The position numbers and the translations under genes were made by a program. The notes under the pieces were generated by a model. It was not told the origin of the DNA, made no database searches, and saw only the letters and a list, made by a program, of their open reading frames with translations. Shown here piece after piece: positions 38,449-46,686 of a stretch of DNA of 64,000 bases; the stretch's first letter is position 1; each line of letters opens with the position of its first letter. The DNA comes from Halomicrobium sp. LC1Hm (GTDB lineage: Archaea > Halobacteriota > Halobacteria > Halobacteriales > Haloarculaceae): NCBI RefSeq assembly GCF_009617995.1, contig NZ_CP044129.1, positions 2,914,001-2,978,000 on the forward strand, read 5' to 3'.

Positions 38449-40260
38449 CTACTCCAGAGCGTCGAGTCGGAACTCGAAGGCAGCCACCGGCACTTCGAGG
38501 TCGTGTTCGACGAGCACGGCAGGGTCGATCTCACCGACGACGCCCACGGTCTCGCCGTCGAGTTCGACCGCCGCAGTCCGGCCGTCGATGAACGTCGGGT
38601 GGTCGATCGGTGGCGTCGCGAGTTCTTTGCCGAAGTTGGCGGCGATGGCCTGCAGGCGCGTCTTGGCGTCCTCGTAAGAGGCGTCGTGGCGCGCGACCGC
38701 GGCCGCGACCGTGCGGTGCTCGGCGACGTTGGTGTTGGTCGACTCGTCGACCTCGGCAGCCAGACCGATCTCCGCGAGGTCCTGTGGGTACGAGCGGTGC
38801 GTGTTGTTTTCGAGGACGAGCATGATGGAGGGCAGCGCCCACGACCGCAACATCGTGTAGTCCTCGCTGTAGGGCTCCTGGATCGTCACGGGATCGCCGC
38901 CGCCGACGGCGTCGCTGCCGGGCGTCACCTGCAGGCGCTCGTAGTTCTCTTCCTCGCTGATCATGTGGAAGTTCAGCAGGTCCTCGAAGCCCAGACCGAC
39001 AAGCACGTCTCGGGTCGCCCGTTCGAGCTTCGAGCGGTCGTGACGGCCGCCGACCGTCGACACGTCGGGGTATCTCGGTTCCAGCGTGTTGAAGCCATAG
39101 GCGCGACCGAGGTCGTCGATCACGTCGATCGGGTGGAGCACGTCGACGCGGTAGGGCGGAATCTCGAACTCGTAGACGCCGTCGGTGTCGGTCTCGCTGG
39201 CGTCGAGACCGGCCCGGTCGGCGAGATCGCCGATCTCGCGCTTGTCGAGGTCGACGCCCAGAATCGTCTCGATGCGGTCGTGGGCCACGGTCTTGGTCTT
39301 TGTCCCGAGGTCCGGGCGGACGAACGACTGGCCCGCGTACTCACCGGGCGCGCCGTCCGTGTACTCGACGGTGACCTCCTCGACGGTGCCGCCGCGAGCG
39401 TCGAGAGCGTAACAGACGATCGACAGCATGTGGTCGATCGTCCACTGATCGGTCCCGGTCATCTCGACGAAGAGGTCCCGCGAGCCGGTGTCGACTTCGG
39501 TCCGCTTGCCGTTGATGACCGGCGGGAACGAGAACAGCCCGATCGAGTCGTAGATCGCCGGGACGCGATCCATCTCCGCGACGAGCTCGGCGTACTCGAC
39601 GCCGATGTGGTGTTCTTCGGTCACCTCGGCGGGGGTCATCGCACGGTCGCCTTCGAGGGGGACGAACTCCTCGCTGTCGGGGTCGATGCCAGTGTAGGTG
39701 ATCGTCTTCTCGACTGCCTCACGCTCGTCGTCCCCACTGGCCGGGCCAGCAGCCGGGCTGTCGAGGTCGCCGACCGCTTCGTCGGGCGGCGTCGACGCCG
39801 TCACGTTCGCCGCCCCGCCTTTCAGCATCGTCAGGTCGTGGACGCCGATCGCGCCCTTGGCGCGCTTGCGTCCCATCGTGGCGTGGAGCTTCTCCTGGAG
39901 CTGGATCAGCGAGTCCAGCGACGACTCGTCGAGGTCCAGCCCGCGGACGATCGCGCCGGTGACGTAGGGCCGTTCTGGCGGCGTGTCTTCGACCTCGATA
40001 GTCCACTCGGGGTCGTTGGTGCTGGGGACGTACACGCCGCGGTCGTCGCCGTAGTCGTAGCGCAGCGAGCGGGCGATCCCCTCGACAGAGAGTCTGTCCA
40101 GCCGGTCGGGGGCAAACTCCAGTTCGAAGTGGCCCTCGTCGGTCTCGCCTTCGTACTCCAGGCCCAGCGAGAACAGGTCGTCGCGGAGTTCGTCGTCGCT
40201 CTTATCGCTGTGGCCGGTCAGTTCGCGCAGTTCGTCGGGATCGATATCGACAGTTGGCAT
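38449..40260 (-). CDS. pheT: Phenylalanyl-tRNA synthetase beta subunit
   Basis: The 603-aa beta subunit is of the archaeal type, lacking the N-terminal tRNA-binding OB domain of bacterial PheT. It contains the B3/B4 editing region and the B5 domain (RVDVLHPIDVIDDLGRAYG). A catalytic-like domain with TRDVLVGLGFEDLLNFHM follows. It pairs with PheS to form the (alpha-beta)2 enzyme that charges tRNA-Phe. Its start overlaps the pheS stop (TGATG), so the two are one operon. Confidence 0.95.
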   Translation of the reverse strand: MPTVDIDPDELRELTGHSDKSDDELRDDLFSLGLEYEGETDEGHFELEFAPDRLDRLSVEGIARSLRYDYGDDRGVYVPSTNDPEWTIEVEDTPPERPYVTGAIVRGLDLDESSLDSLIQLQEKLHATMGRKRAKGAIGVHDLTMLKGGAANVTASTPPDEAVGDLDSPAAGPASGDDEREAVEKTITYTGIDPDSEEFVPLEGDRAMTPAEVTEEHHIGVEYAELVAEMDRVPAIYDSIGLFSFPPVINGKRTEVDTGSRDLFVEMTGTDQWTIDHMLSIVCYALDARGGTVEEVTVEYTDGAPGEYAGQSFVRPDLGTKTKTVAHDRIETILGVDLDKREIGDLADRAGLDASETDTDGVYEFEIPPYRVDVLHPIDVIDDLGRAYGFNTLEPRYPDVSTVGGRHDRSKLERATRDVLVGLGFEDLLNFHMISEEENYERLQVTPGSDAVGGGDPVTIQEPYSEDYTMLRSWALPSIMLVLENNTHRSYPQDLAEIGLAAEVDESTNTNVAEHRTVAAAVARHDASYEDAKTRLQAIAANFGKELATPPIDHPTFIDGRTAAVELDGETVGVVGEIDPAVLVEHDLEVPVAAFEFRLDALE

Positions 40261-41768
40261 CAGTAGAGCACCTCCTCGGATCGCAGGAAGTCGAGATCGA
40301 CCAGCGTCCCGTGGACGTCTCGGATGTCCTCGGCACCGGTCACGAGCATCAACAGGCGTTCCAGGGCCAGCCCCCAGGCCATCACGTCACAGTCGACGCC
40401 GAGCGGTTCGAGCATCTCCGGGCGGAAGATGCCGGAGTTGCCGATCTCGATCAGTTCGCCCGTCTCGGGGTGGCGACCGAACAGCTCGAAGCTCGGTTCG
40501 GTGTAGGGGTTGTAGTGGGGCTTGAACTGGATGTCGGTGATCCCGAACTGCTCGTAGAACTCGGTGAACGTCCCCATCAGATCCCGGACCGACAGCTCCT
40601 CGGCCATCACCCACCCTTCAATCTGGAAGAACTCCAGCAGGTGAGTCGCGTCCAGCGTGTCGTTGCGGTACGCCTTCTCGATCGAGAAGAACCGCTGGGG
40701 CGGTTCCAGCTCGCCGAGCGCTTCGCCAGAGAGGTGACGTGCGGTCAGAGACGTGGTGTGACCCCGCAGAGCCAGGGCCTTGGCGAAGTCGAGGTCCCAC
40801 GGCGAGTGGTACCCCTCGCCGTCGGGACCGACGCCCTCGCGGTGGGCCGACTCGACGCGCTCGACCAGTTCCTCGGGCAACTCGTCGATCTGGGCCGGCT
40901 GCTCCAGCGCGAAGCGGTCCCAGTGGTTGCGCGCGGGATGGTCCTGTGGCATGAACAGGCAGTCGTTGATCCAGAAGTCCGCGTCGACCGTCGGGCCCTG
41001 CATCTCCTGGAACCCCATGCCGACCAGGGTGTCTTTGACGTTCTCGGCCTGCTGGCGCAGGACGTGGGTCTTGCCGGTCCTGACCTCGTCGGCGTCGGCT
41101 TCGACGTTGTACTCGGCGAACTCGACGTTCTGCCACTCGCCGGACGTGAGCAACTCGGGCGTGACCTGCCCGACGGTCTCGGCGACCTCGACGCCGGCCA
41201 TCAGCGTCGTCACGCCGTCGTCGGTGAGCCGCGCGGAGCGGACGGTGGTCTCGGAGATCTCGACCAGTCCGCGGCGATCGAGCTGTGCGAGCACGTCCTC
41301 GTCGTCGACCGACTCGCCGTCGGCCAGCGCGGCCAGTGCCGCGGCTTCCGGATCGCTGTCGGGATCGGCCTCGGGGTCGGCCGACACGGCACCGCTGTCG
41401 ATCTGGCCGTACCCCTTGCGTGCAAAGTTCGAGAGCGCAATGTCGACGGCCGCGCCGTCGAGGCCGGCCGCGCCGATGACCGGGCCCATCTCCGCGGGCT
41501 CGTCGTCCGCACCGGCGTCGATCGCACCGCGGTAGAAGCGGACTTCGGGGAGCCCCTCGTCGAGGTACGCTCGGCCTTCGTCGGTCAGTGTAGCGGACTC
41601 GACGGTCTCCTCGGAGAGTGCGAGCAGTCCCTCGTCTTCGAGTGCGAAGGCGGCACCGGTCGCCGTCTCCGATTTCAGGCCGGCCTCGTCGGCCAGCGCG
41701 TCGATACGTCTGGCGTCGTCTGCGTCGGCAGCCTCCAGCAGGGCCACCTGCGCGTGTGGTAATCGCAT
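40260..41768 (-). CDS. pheS: Phenylalanyl-tRNA synthetase alpha subunit
   Basis: The 502-aa archaeal-type catalytic subunit has several N-terminal winged-helix modules (for example QVALLEAADADDARRIDALA) and the class II core. Motif 2 includes FSIEKAYRNDTLDATHLLEF, with FQIEGWVM, and motif 3 is AWGLALERLLML. ATG 41768 starts MRLPHAQVALLEA. It is translated upstream of pheT with overlapping stop and start. Confidence 0.95.
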   Translation of the reverse strand: MRLPHAQVALLEAADADDARRIDALADEAGLKSETATGAAFALEDEGLLALSEETVESATLTDEGRAYLDEGLPEVRFYRGAIDAGADDEPAEMGPVIGAAGLDGAAVDIALSNFARKGYGQIDSGAVSADPEADPDSDPEAAALAALADGESVDDEDVLAQLDRRGLVEISETTVRSARLTDDGVTTLMAGVEVAETVGQVTPELLTSGEWQNVEFAEYNVEADADEVRTGKTHVLRQQAENVKDTLVGMGFQEMQGPTVDADFWINDCLFMPQDHPARNHWDRFALEQPAQIDELPEELVERVESAHREGVGPDGEGYHSPWDLDFAKALALRGHTTSLTARHLSGEALGELEPPQRFFSIEKAYRNDTLDATHLLEFFQIEGWVMAEELSVRDLMGTFTEFYEQFGITDIQFKPHYNPYTEPSFELFGRHPETGELIEIGNSGIFRPEMLEPLGVDCDVMAWGLALERLLMLVTGAEDIRDVHGTLVDLDFLRSEEVLY

Positions 41769-41837
41769 GTTCGTTGTCGGATACACGGCGGGTTCGTCAG
41801 TTAACGGTTCTCACTTGCCGCGAACGGTTTCGTCGGG

Positions 41838-41860
41838 GCCGGCCGGTGCAACCGGCCGGC
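41838..41860. repeat. Perfect 10-bp hairpin between trpS and pheS
   Basis: GCCGGCCGGT and ACCGGCCGGC form a perfect stem with a GCA loop. CTATAACG directly beside it reads as TATA (CGTTATAG) for pheS on the minus strand. The hairpin could end trpS transcription (64 bases after its stop) or overlap the pheS start region. No T run follows. Confidence 0.6.
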
Positions 41861-41924
41861 TATAACGTGACGGCGGAGCCGTCAAGTCGATCACCGTACC
41901 CGAAAACACCCCTCGATCAGAGAG

Positions 41925-43649
41925 TCAGCGCTTCCGGTCGCTGTCGAGGTCGATGTCGAGCTCGTCGAGTTTCGCTTCCCACTCGGCGCGTTTCTCCTGG
42001 TGGTCTTCGAGGAACGATTCCATCAGTTCGGCGGCCTGCTCCTTGCAGCCTCCACAGAGTCGTTCGCCCCCGACACACTCGTCGTAGACCTCCTTGGCGA
42101 ACTCGTCGTCGTCACCGGCGAGCAGGTAGGCGTACAGCTCGTAGACTGGGCACTCGTCGGCCTTGCCGCCCTTCTCGCGCTGTTCCTCGGCGGTCGAGCG
42201 GCCGCCGGTCGTCGCCGACTTCACCTTGTCGTAGCCGTCTTCGGGGTCGTCGAGCAGCGAGATGTGTGAGGCGGGAATCGAGGAGGACATCTTGCCGCCG
42301 GTCAGCCCCGTCATGAAGCGGTGGTAGATCGACGACGGTGCGCGAAAGCCGTAGCCGCCGTGGTCGAGCGCGACCTCGCGGGCCAGCGCCGTGGCTGTCT
42401 CGCGGTCCATGTCGAAGGCGTCGACGTGCTCGTCGTAGACGCGCTTCTCGCCCTCGACCGCCTCGATGAGCGCCTCGAAGGCTTCGTCGGTGGCGTTGCG
42501 ATCGAGGAAGCGAGTCCGGGGACGAAGCGGTTCCTTGCCCGCCGCGCGGAGCTTCTCGACGGTTCGCTGTCGCACGTCGTCGGGGGTGATCTCGGCCTCG
42601 ATCCAGTCGGCGGCCGCCTCACAGCGAACGCGCTCGTCGGCCGAGCGGTCGGCCTGCAGGGCCTCGTAGGCGGCACCGAGCAGCTCCCGCTCGGCGTCGT
42701 CGGCCTCGAAGCTCGCGTACGCGCGGGTGACGCCGAAATACCCCATCCGGGCCGCCAGGTCGCGGGCGAGTCGCATGTGTGGGTCCTGATCGGGGCCGAC
42801 CGGGATCACCGTCGGCTTCGGCTCGTCGAGTTGCGGGTAGAGGATGTCAGCCATCTGGGTGACGACCGACTGCATGTGACTCACGTCGGTCTCTCCGTCG
42901 AAGTCGTAGATCGCCTGGAGCTCCGAGAAGTTCGCCTCGGCACCGAGTTCGAAGGCAAGATCCTGTACGTCGCGGTTCTCGGACTGACGGTACAGCTCCC
43001 CGTCCTCGGGATCGAAGCCGAGTGCCAGCAGCGAGAGAACGTAGTTGGTCGCGTGCTCGTCGATCTCCGCCCAGGTCAGGCCGCGGGCGCTGTGGGCCTC
43101 CAGGTCGGCGATCAGTCCGTACGCGTCGCCGCCCTGCTCCTGGTGCCAGATGATCTCGTCGAAGACGAGTTTGTGGCCGATGTGCGGGTCGCCCGTCGGC
43201 ATGAACCCCGAGAGCGCGGCGAAGGGCTCGCCCTCGCGCATCGCACGAGCGACCGGTCGGTAGTCTCGATGGCCGAAGATGACGCCCCGGCGCATCAGGT
43301 AGTGGGGCGCGGGCACCTCCGGCAGCACCTCGTCGAAGGCCTCGATGCCGAACTGGTCGAACAGTTTGCGGTAGTCCGAGACCGTCGAGGAGCCCCACGG
43401 ATCCAGCGCCACGTCGTCGGCTCCTTCGACCTCGGTGCCACCGTCGGATCGAAGATCCGACGTGGCTCGGCTCGCTTCGCTCGCCTCACCGCCATCAGAG
43501 CGAAGCTCTGACGAGGATCGCGAATCTTCGATTCGCTCACCGCCGTCCGGTCGGACGGGGATCCCCGAGCGCTCGCGCCAGTCCGAACCCGACGCGGCGC
43601 TGTGGTCGTCGGGCGATCCCTCGTCGCGGGTGCGATCTGGGTCACTCAT
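41925..43649 (-). CDS. trpS: Tryptophanyl-tRNA synthetase
   Basis: The 574-aa class I synthetase has the HIGH-type motif PTGDPHIGHKLV (about 165) and KMSKS-type GGKMSSSIP (about 456). The body fits archaeal TrpS. The first 90 residues are a low-complexity acidic extension that contains two tandem 17-residue repeats (residues 36-52 and 53-69). The conserved protein begins near WGSSTVSDYRKLFDQFG. It lies 79 bases downstream of endA on the same strand. A GCKEQAAELME segment near the C-terminus has a cysteine pair (RLCGGCKE). Confidence 0.94.
   Translation of the reverse strand: MSDPDRTRDEGSPDDHSAASGSDWRERSGIPVRPDGGERIEDSRSSSELRSDGGEASEASRATSDLRSDGGTEVEGADDVALDPWGSSTVSDYRKLFDQFGIEAFDEVLPEVPAPHYLMRRGVIFGHRDYRPVARAMREGEPFAALSGFMPTGDPHIGHKLVFDEIIWHQEQGGDAYGLIADLEAHSARGLTWAEIDEHATNYVLSLLALGFDPEDGELYRQSENRDVQDLAFELGAEANFSELQAIYDFDGETDVSHMQSVVTQMADILYPQLDEPKPTVIPVGPDQDPHMRLARDLAARMGYFGVTRAYASFEADDAERELLGAAYEALQADRSADERVRCEAAADWIEAEITPDDVRQRTVEKLRAAGKEPLRPRTRFLDRNATDEAFEALIEAVEGEKRVYDEHVDAFDMDRETATALAREVALDHGGYGFRAPSSIYHRFMTGLTGGKMSSSIPASHISLLDDPEDGYDKVKSATTGGRSTAEEQREKGGKADECPVYELYAYLLAGDDDEFAKEVYDECVGGERLCGGCKEQAAELMESFLEDHQEKRAEWEAKLDELDIDLDSDRKR
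43437..43544. repeat. Two in-frame 51-bp hairpin repeats inside trpS
   Basis: Units at 43494-43544 and 43443-43493 encode GGERIEDSRSSSELRSD and GGEASEASRATSDLRSD. The DNA contains triloop hairpins: GTCGGATC-GAA-GATCCGAC at 43443-43461, TCAGAGC-GAA-GCTCTGA at 43495-43511 and GCGAATC-TTC-GATTCGC at 43520-43536. The repeats lie in an N-terminal region outside the synthetase fold. Confidence 0.8.
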
Positions 43650-43728
43650 GGTCGAACTGACTGGCGCGAGCCAATCTATTCATGCGTAGGCGGTCGTCGG
43701 CGCAAAAAGGGTTCGTTTCGGGCTGCGG

Positions 43729-44739
43729 TCAGGGCGTCAGGCGCTCGACGGCCAGCCACTCGATCCCCTCGTCGCCGACGAACGCGTAGGCCATCGTCTT
43801 GCGCACGCCGTGGGCCAGGCGCACGTCCAGTGCGAGGTCTCGGGGCTCGAAGACGTGGCCGGCGTCGAACGCCCGCACGAGCAGTTCGGAGTGGCCCAGG
43901 TCCGCGACGCTCTCGACATCTGCGTAGGTCCGGAAGTCCGCGCCGAACTTGAAGCCCGTCTTGGGTGCGATCCCCTGCTCGCGAAGCCGTTCGTACACCG
44001 CGAGCCGGCGGTCGAACCGATCGCCCTCGACGGCGCGACCGCGTTCGATCACCGCGTCGGCATCGCCCTCGACCTGAAGCGTGCCCGCCCCGGCGAGGGA
44101 CGCGGCCTCGACCAGCGAGAGCTGGATCGCCTGTGCGTCCTGCTCGTCGAGCGGTTGCCCGTAGAAGGCCGCTTCGTAGAGTTCGGCGGGCGGGTCCCAG
44201 CAGACGACCCGGTCTGCGAGCAGATCGCCGTCGGTTTCGGGGACGGCCGCCCGACTCGTCCCGGTGACGTCCGGGCGGTGGGTCTCGAAGTAGCTGATCT
44301 CGCTCTCCTCGTCGACGACGGCCAGCGCACACCCCCCCAGATCGGCTGCCGGGACCGTCTCGCGCTCGCTGACGACCCGAATCCGGTGGGCGACCGCGTC
44401 GTCCCACGGCCCCTTGCCCCGCGGGTAGACGACGAAGTCACAGCCGTCGGGGTCCTCGACGCGGTCGGGCCGTGCCGGCGAGCAGTAGAATCCCCGGTCA
44501 CGCAGGTCCTTGTAGACGAAGAAGTCGACCTCCGACAGCAACGCGGAGTTCAGTAGCTCTCGAAGTCCCATCCCGTCGACACCGTCGAGGTCACCGCGAT
44601 ACAGCAGGTGTGCCGCCTCGACGGGTGCCAGTTCGAGCTTCCCGGCGTCGACCGGCCGACCGTACCCGCTGGAATCGTAGAACTGCTCGCGGGCCCGCTT
44701 GCCGGCCCGGACGACTCCATCGGAGAGCGTCGCGTCCAT
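43729..44739 (-). CDS. endA: tRNA-splicing endonuclease (two-repeat homodimer type)
   Basis: The 336-aa EndA holds two copies of the endonuclease fold in one chain. The C-terminal copy keeps the catalytic Tyr (FGADFRTYADV), His (LGHSELLVRAF) and Lys (GVRKTMAYAF). The N-terminal copy (CDFVVYPRGKGPWDDAVAHR) is structural. The enzyme cuts bulge-helix-bulge sites in pre-tRNA introns and rRNA precursors, such as the stems in this window. It is upstream of trpS on the same strand. TTTACT about 26 bases before the ATG gives a leaderless start. Confidence 0.94.
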   Translation of the reverse strand: MDATLSDGVVRAGKRAREQFYDSSGYGRPVDAGKLELAPVEAAHLLYRGDLDGVDGMGLRELLNSALLSEVDFFVYKDLRDRGFYCSPARPDRVEDPDGCDFVVYPRGKGPWDDAVAHRIRVVSERETVPAADLGGCALAVVDEESEISYFETHRPDVTGTSRAAVPETDGDLLADRVVCWDPPAELYEAAFYGQPLDEQDAQAIQLSLVEAASLAGAGTLQVEGDADAVIERGRAVEGDRFDRRLAVYERLREQGIAPKTGFKFGADFRTYADVESVADLGHSELLVRAFDAGHVFEPRDLALDVRLAHGVRKTMAYAFVGDEGIEWLAVERLTP

Positions 44740-44796
44740 ACTCCTGCCTGCGCGTGGGCGAGTAAAGCCCCTGCGGGTCGTATCGAGGACGGAGCG

Positions 44797-45564
44797 TCAG
44801 GGTCCGGAGTACGACGCCGGCTCGCTCACCTGCGCCTGCGAACACGTCGCGTCGAGACACCGACGGCCCCCCGAGGTCTCGAACAGCGGGAGCCCGCATG
44901 GACAGGTGTCGACGACCACGCCGGTGGGGATGGCGAAAGCGGTCTCGCAGTCAGGGTGGTGCTCACAGCCGGCGAACAGCCCGCCCTTCCGGACGATGCG
45001 GAGGTCCCCGTCACATTCCGGACAGGCCCACTCGCGGTCGAAGGCCTCGGTGACGCGGTCGTCCAGCGATTCACACTCCCGGTCCAGACACAGTTCGAAC
45101 GCTCGGCCCCGTTCGGTGCGGATGGTGGGGAGGCGACAGTCCCGGCAGCGACCGCCGGTAATCGTCGCGTCCGCGGGGAGGCCGTAGCGCTCCGCACAGT
45201 CCGAGCACCGGACCGCGCCGTTCGACCGGACCAGCGTGCCCGCACACGCCAGGCAGTCGCCGACGGGGATGCCGGCCTCCGAGACCGGGTAGCTGGCGCT
45301 GCCGTGTTCCTCGTGGGTGACCACGCGCAGGAGGTCGTCGCCGTCGCGGGCGACCACGGTGCCGCCCTCGATAGTGACGCTGTCGGGCCGCGTGAGCCAC
45401 GCGACCGGCTGGTAGCCGTCGGCGTCGTGGACGAGAACGGTGTTGTCGGGCTTGACCACTACGAGGACCTCGCCGCGTTGCTCGCGAGTCCGCTGGGTCT
45501 GTGCGCCGGTCGTCTCGAACAGCGTGGTACAGTCGCCGGCCAGCACGCGAGTGTCGTCGTGCAT
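44797..45564 (-). CDS. NucS N-terminal-like domain fused to topoisomerase-type zinc fingers
   Basis: The 255-aa protein begins with about 85 residues that resemble the NucS DNA-binding domain: CTTLFETTGAQTQ, LVVVKPDNTVLVHDADG and QPVAWLTRPDSV align with FGRCRVDYDG, MLKPDGAALVHTDEG and QPVNWQPPG of NucS at 14.6 kb. The nuclease domain is missing. Four C4-type zinc modules follow instead (CLACAG...CSDC, CRDC...C, CPECDGDLRIVRKGGLFAGC and CPCGLP...C). Binding of DNA without cutting is the likely role. The start is ATG 45564. Confidence 0.8.
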   Translation of the reverse strand: MHDDTRVLAGDCTTLFETTGAQTQRTREQRGEVLVVVKPDNTVLVHDADGYQPVAWLTRPDSVTIEGGTVVARDGDDLLRVVTHEEHGSASYPVSEAGIPVGDCLACAGTLVRSNGAVRCSDCAERYGLPADATITGGRCRDCRLPTIRTERGRAFELCLDRECESLDDRVTEAFDREWACPECDGDLRIVRKGGLFAGCEHHPDCETAFAIPTGVVVDTCPCGLPLFETSGGRRCLDATCSQAQVSEPASYSGP

Positions 45565-45656
45565 GGGCGGGGCTGGTCGCGTCTCGATACTTGAACGCTC
45601 GGACGGGGCGGGGACCACTGGCGGGAGGAAAGCGGGGAGTCGGGCGGCCGACGGTA

Positions 45657-45896
45657 TCAGCCGTCCCGGCCGTGTCCCCGGCCGAGACGGAGAGCGGCGA
45701 CGTGGAGCGCGAGCGCCGCCACGAGGAGGAACGGCTCCTGTCCGTCGAATCCACCGAACATGAGAGCGGGGTAGACCAGCGGGAGCGCCACAGCGGTCCA
45801 GAACGCCGTCGCTTCGACGGGACGGAAGGCGAGCGTTCGGATGGACTGTGCGTCGAGGGCGACCGTGTCGGAGTCGAAGGGCGGTGCGATGGACAT
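45657..45896 (-). CDS. Small two-helix membrane protein, paralogue 1
   Basis: The 79-aa protein has two predicted membrane helices (FWTAVALPLVYPALMFGG and FLLVAALALHVAALRLG). A Gly/Arg-rich tail with GRGHGRDG ends it. It is clearly related to the neighbouring 84-aa gene. The function is unknown. ATG 45896 was chosen as it leaves a short soluble N-terminus like the paralogue. Confidence 0.65.
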   Translation of the reverse strand: MSIAPPFDSDTVALDAQSIRTLAFRPVEATAFWTAVALPLVYPALMFGGFDGQEPFLLVAALALHVAALRLGRGHGRDG

Positions 45897-46078
45897 TGGA
45901 GCGTTCTCCTCGCTCGTCGCTATGCCCGACACCAGCATATAATGGGCCGACGGTTGGGTAGAATTTAGCTCGTTTCAGCGGAGGTAGCCGGTATTTGACA
46001 TCGTCGCGGCGGTGTTTCACGCGTTTCGAAACCGATCGAGAGATGCAGAGAAAATTTATCGACGTTTCTAACGCTGTA

Positions 46079-46333
46079 TCAGCCGTTCGGGTCGTAGCCA
46101 CTGCCGGCGAGGACCGCAAGCACGTGAGCGACGAGCAGCGCCGACACGGCGAGCGTGGCCCAGTGACCGTCGACGAACAGGAGCGGAACGTAGACCACTG
46201 GCAGGGCGACAGCCAGCCAGAACGCCAGTCGGCGAGCGATCAGGACGGAGAGACGGAGGACCGTCCGCGCCCGACAGACGAGCGCGGGTGCGCGGTCGGC
46301 CCCACGCCGCTCGGTGGTTTCGGGTTCCGACAT
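46079..46333 (-). CDS. Small two-helix membrane protein, paralogue 2
   Basis: The 84-aa protein has helices FWLAVALPVVYVPLLFVDG and LAVSALLVAHVLAVLAG and ends GYDPNG. It shares the F-W-x-A-V-A-L-P-x-V-Y core with paralogue 1, on the same strand 183 bases away. A TTAAAT element near 46366 supports ATG 46333. An in-frame ATG at 46348 is the alternative. Confidence 0.65.
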   Translation of the reverse strand: MSEPETTERRGADRAPALVCRARTVLRLSVLIARRLAFWLAVALPVVYVPLLFVDGHWATLAVSALLVAHVLAVLAGSGYDPNG

Positions 46334-46495
46334 CGTGGACGAGTACATATTGTCTGTCCAACCATTTAACAGTGAGGTGTGATAGCAAGAGACATGCAAA
46401 AGCGACCGACACCGTCGGCTGCTGGTAAGGAAGTTGCAGTGACCGAGCCAGTGTCGGGCTACCAGACGACCGATACTGCCGGCGACGACTTCGTG

Positions 46496-46575
46496 ATACG
46501 ACCGGCTGTACATCTGTGAACGATTTCGCCACCCCGGGGTGGCGAAGATCTTCACGAAGGTACAGCCGGCAGTAT
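46496..46575 (+). repeat. 80-bp palindromic repeat, copy 4
   Basis: The left type A arm (ATACGACCGGCTGTAC, then ATCTGTGAACGATT) and the right type B arm (ATACTGCCGGCTGTAC, then CTTCGTGAAGATCTT) meet at CGCCACCCCGGGGTGGCG. It lies between divergent genes, close to the start of paralogue 2 and the HAD gene. A lone copy of the end sequence, ATACTGCCGGC, lies at 46473-46483. Nothing else was seen in the gap 46349-46686. Confidence 0.9.
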
Positions 46576-46686
46576 GAGGACAGCCGCCGTCCCGAGGCGG
46601 CGAGATCGGTCACGGCGACAGCGGTAATGGGCGGACACGCAGGCGCGAACGCTACGCATTTGTCACTGCGAGAGAATCGGGCGAGT

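Noticed and set aside
38503-41762. Long plus-strand frames antisense to pheT and pheS
   Set aside because: Arg/Val/Gly-rich shadow translations without motifs.
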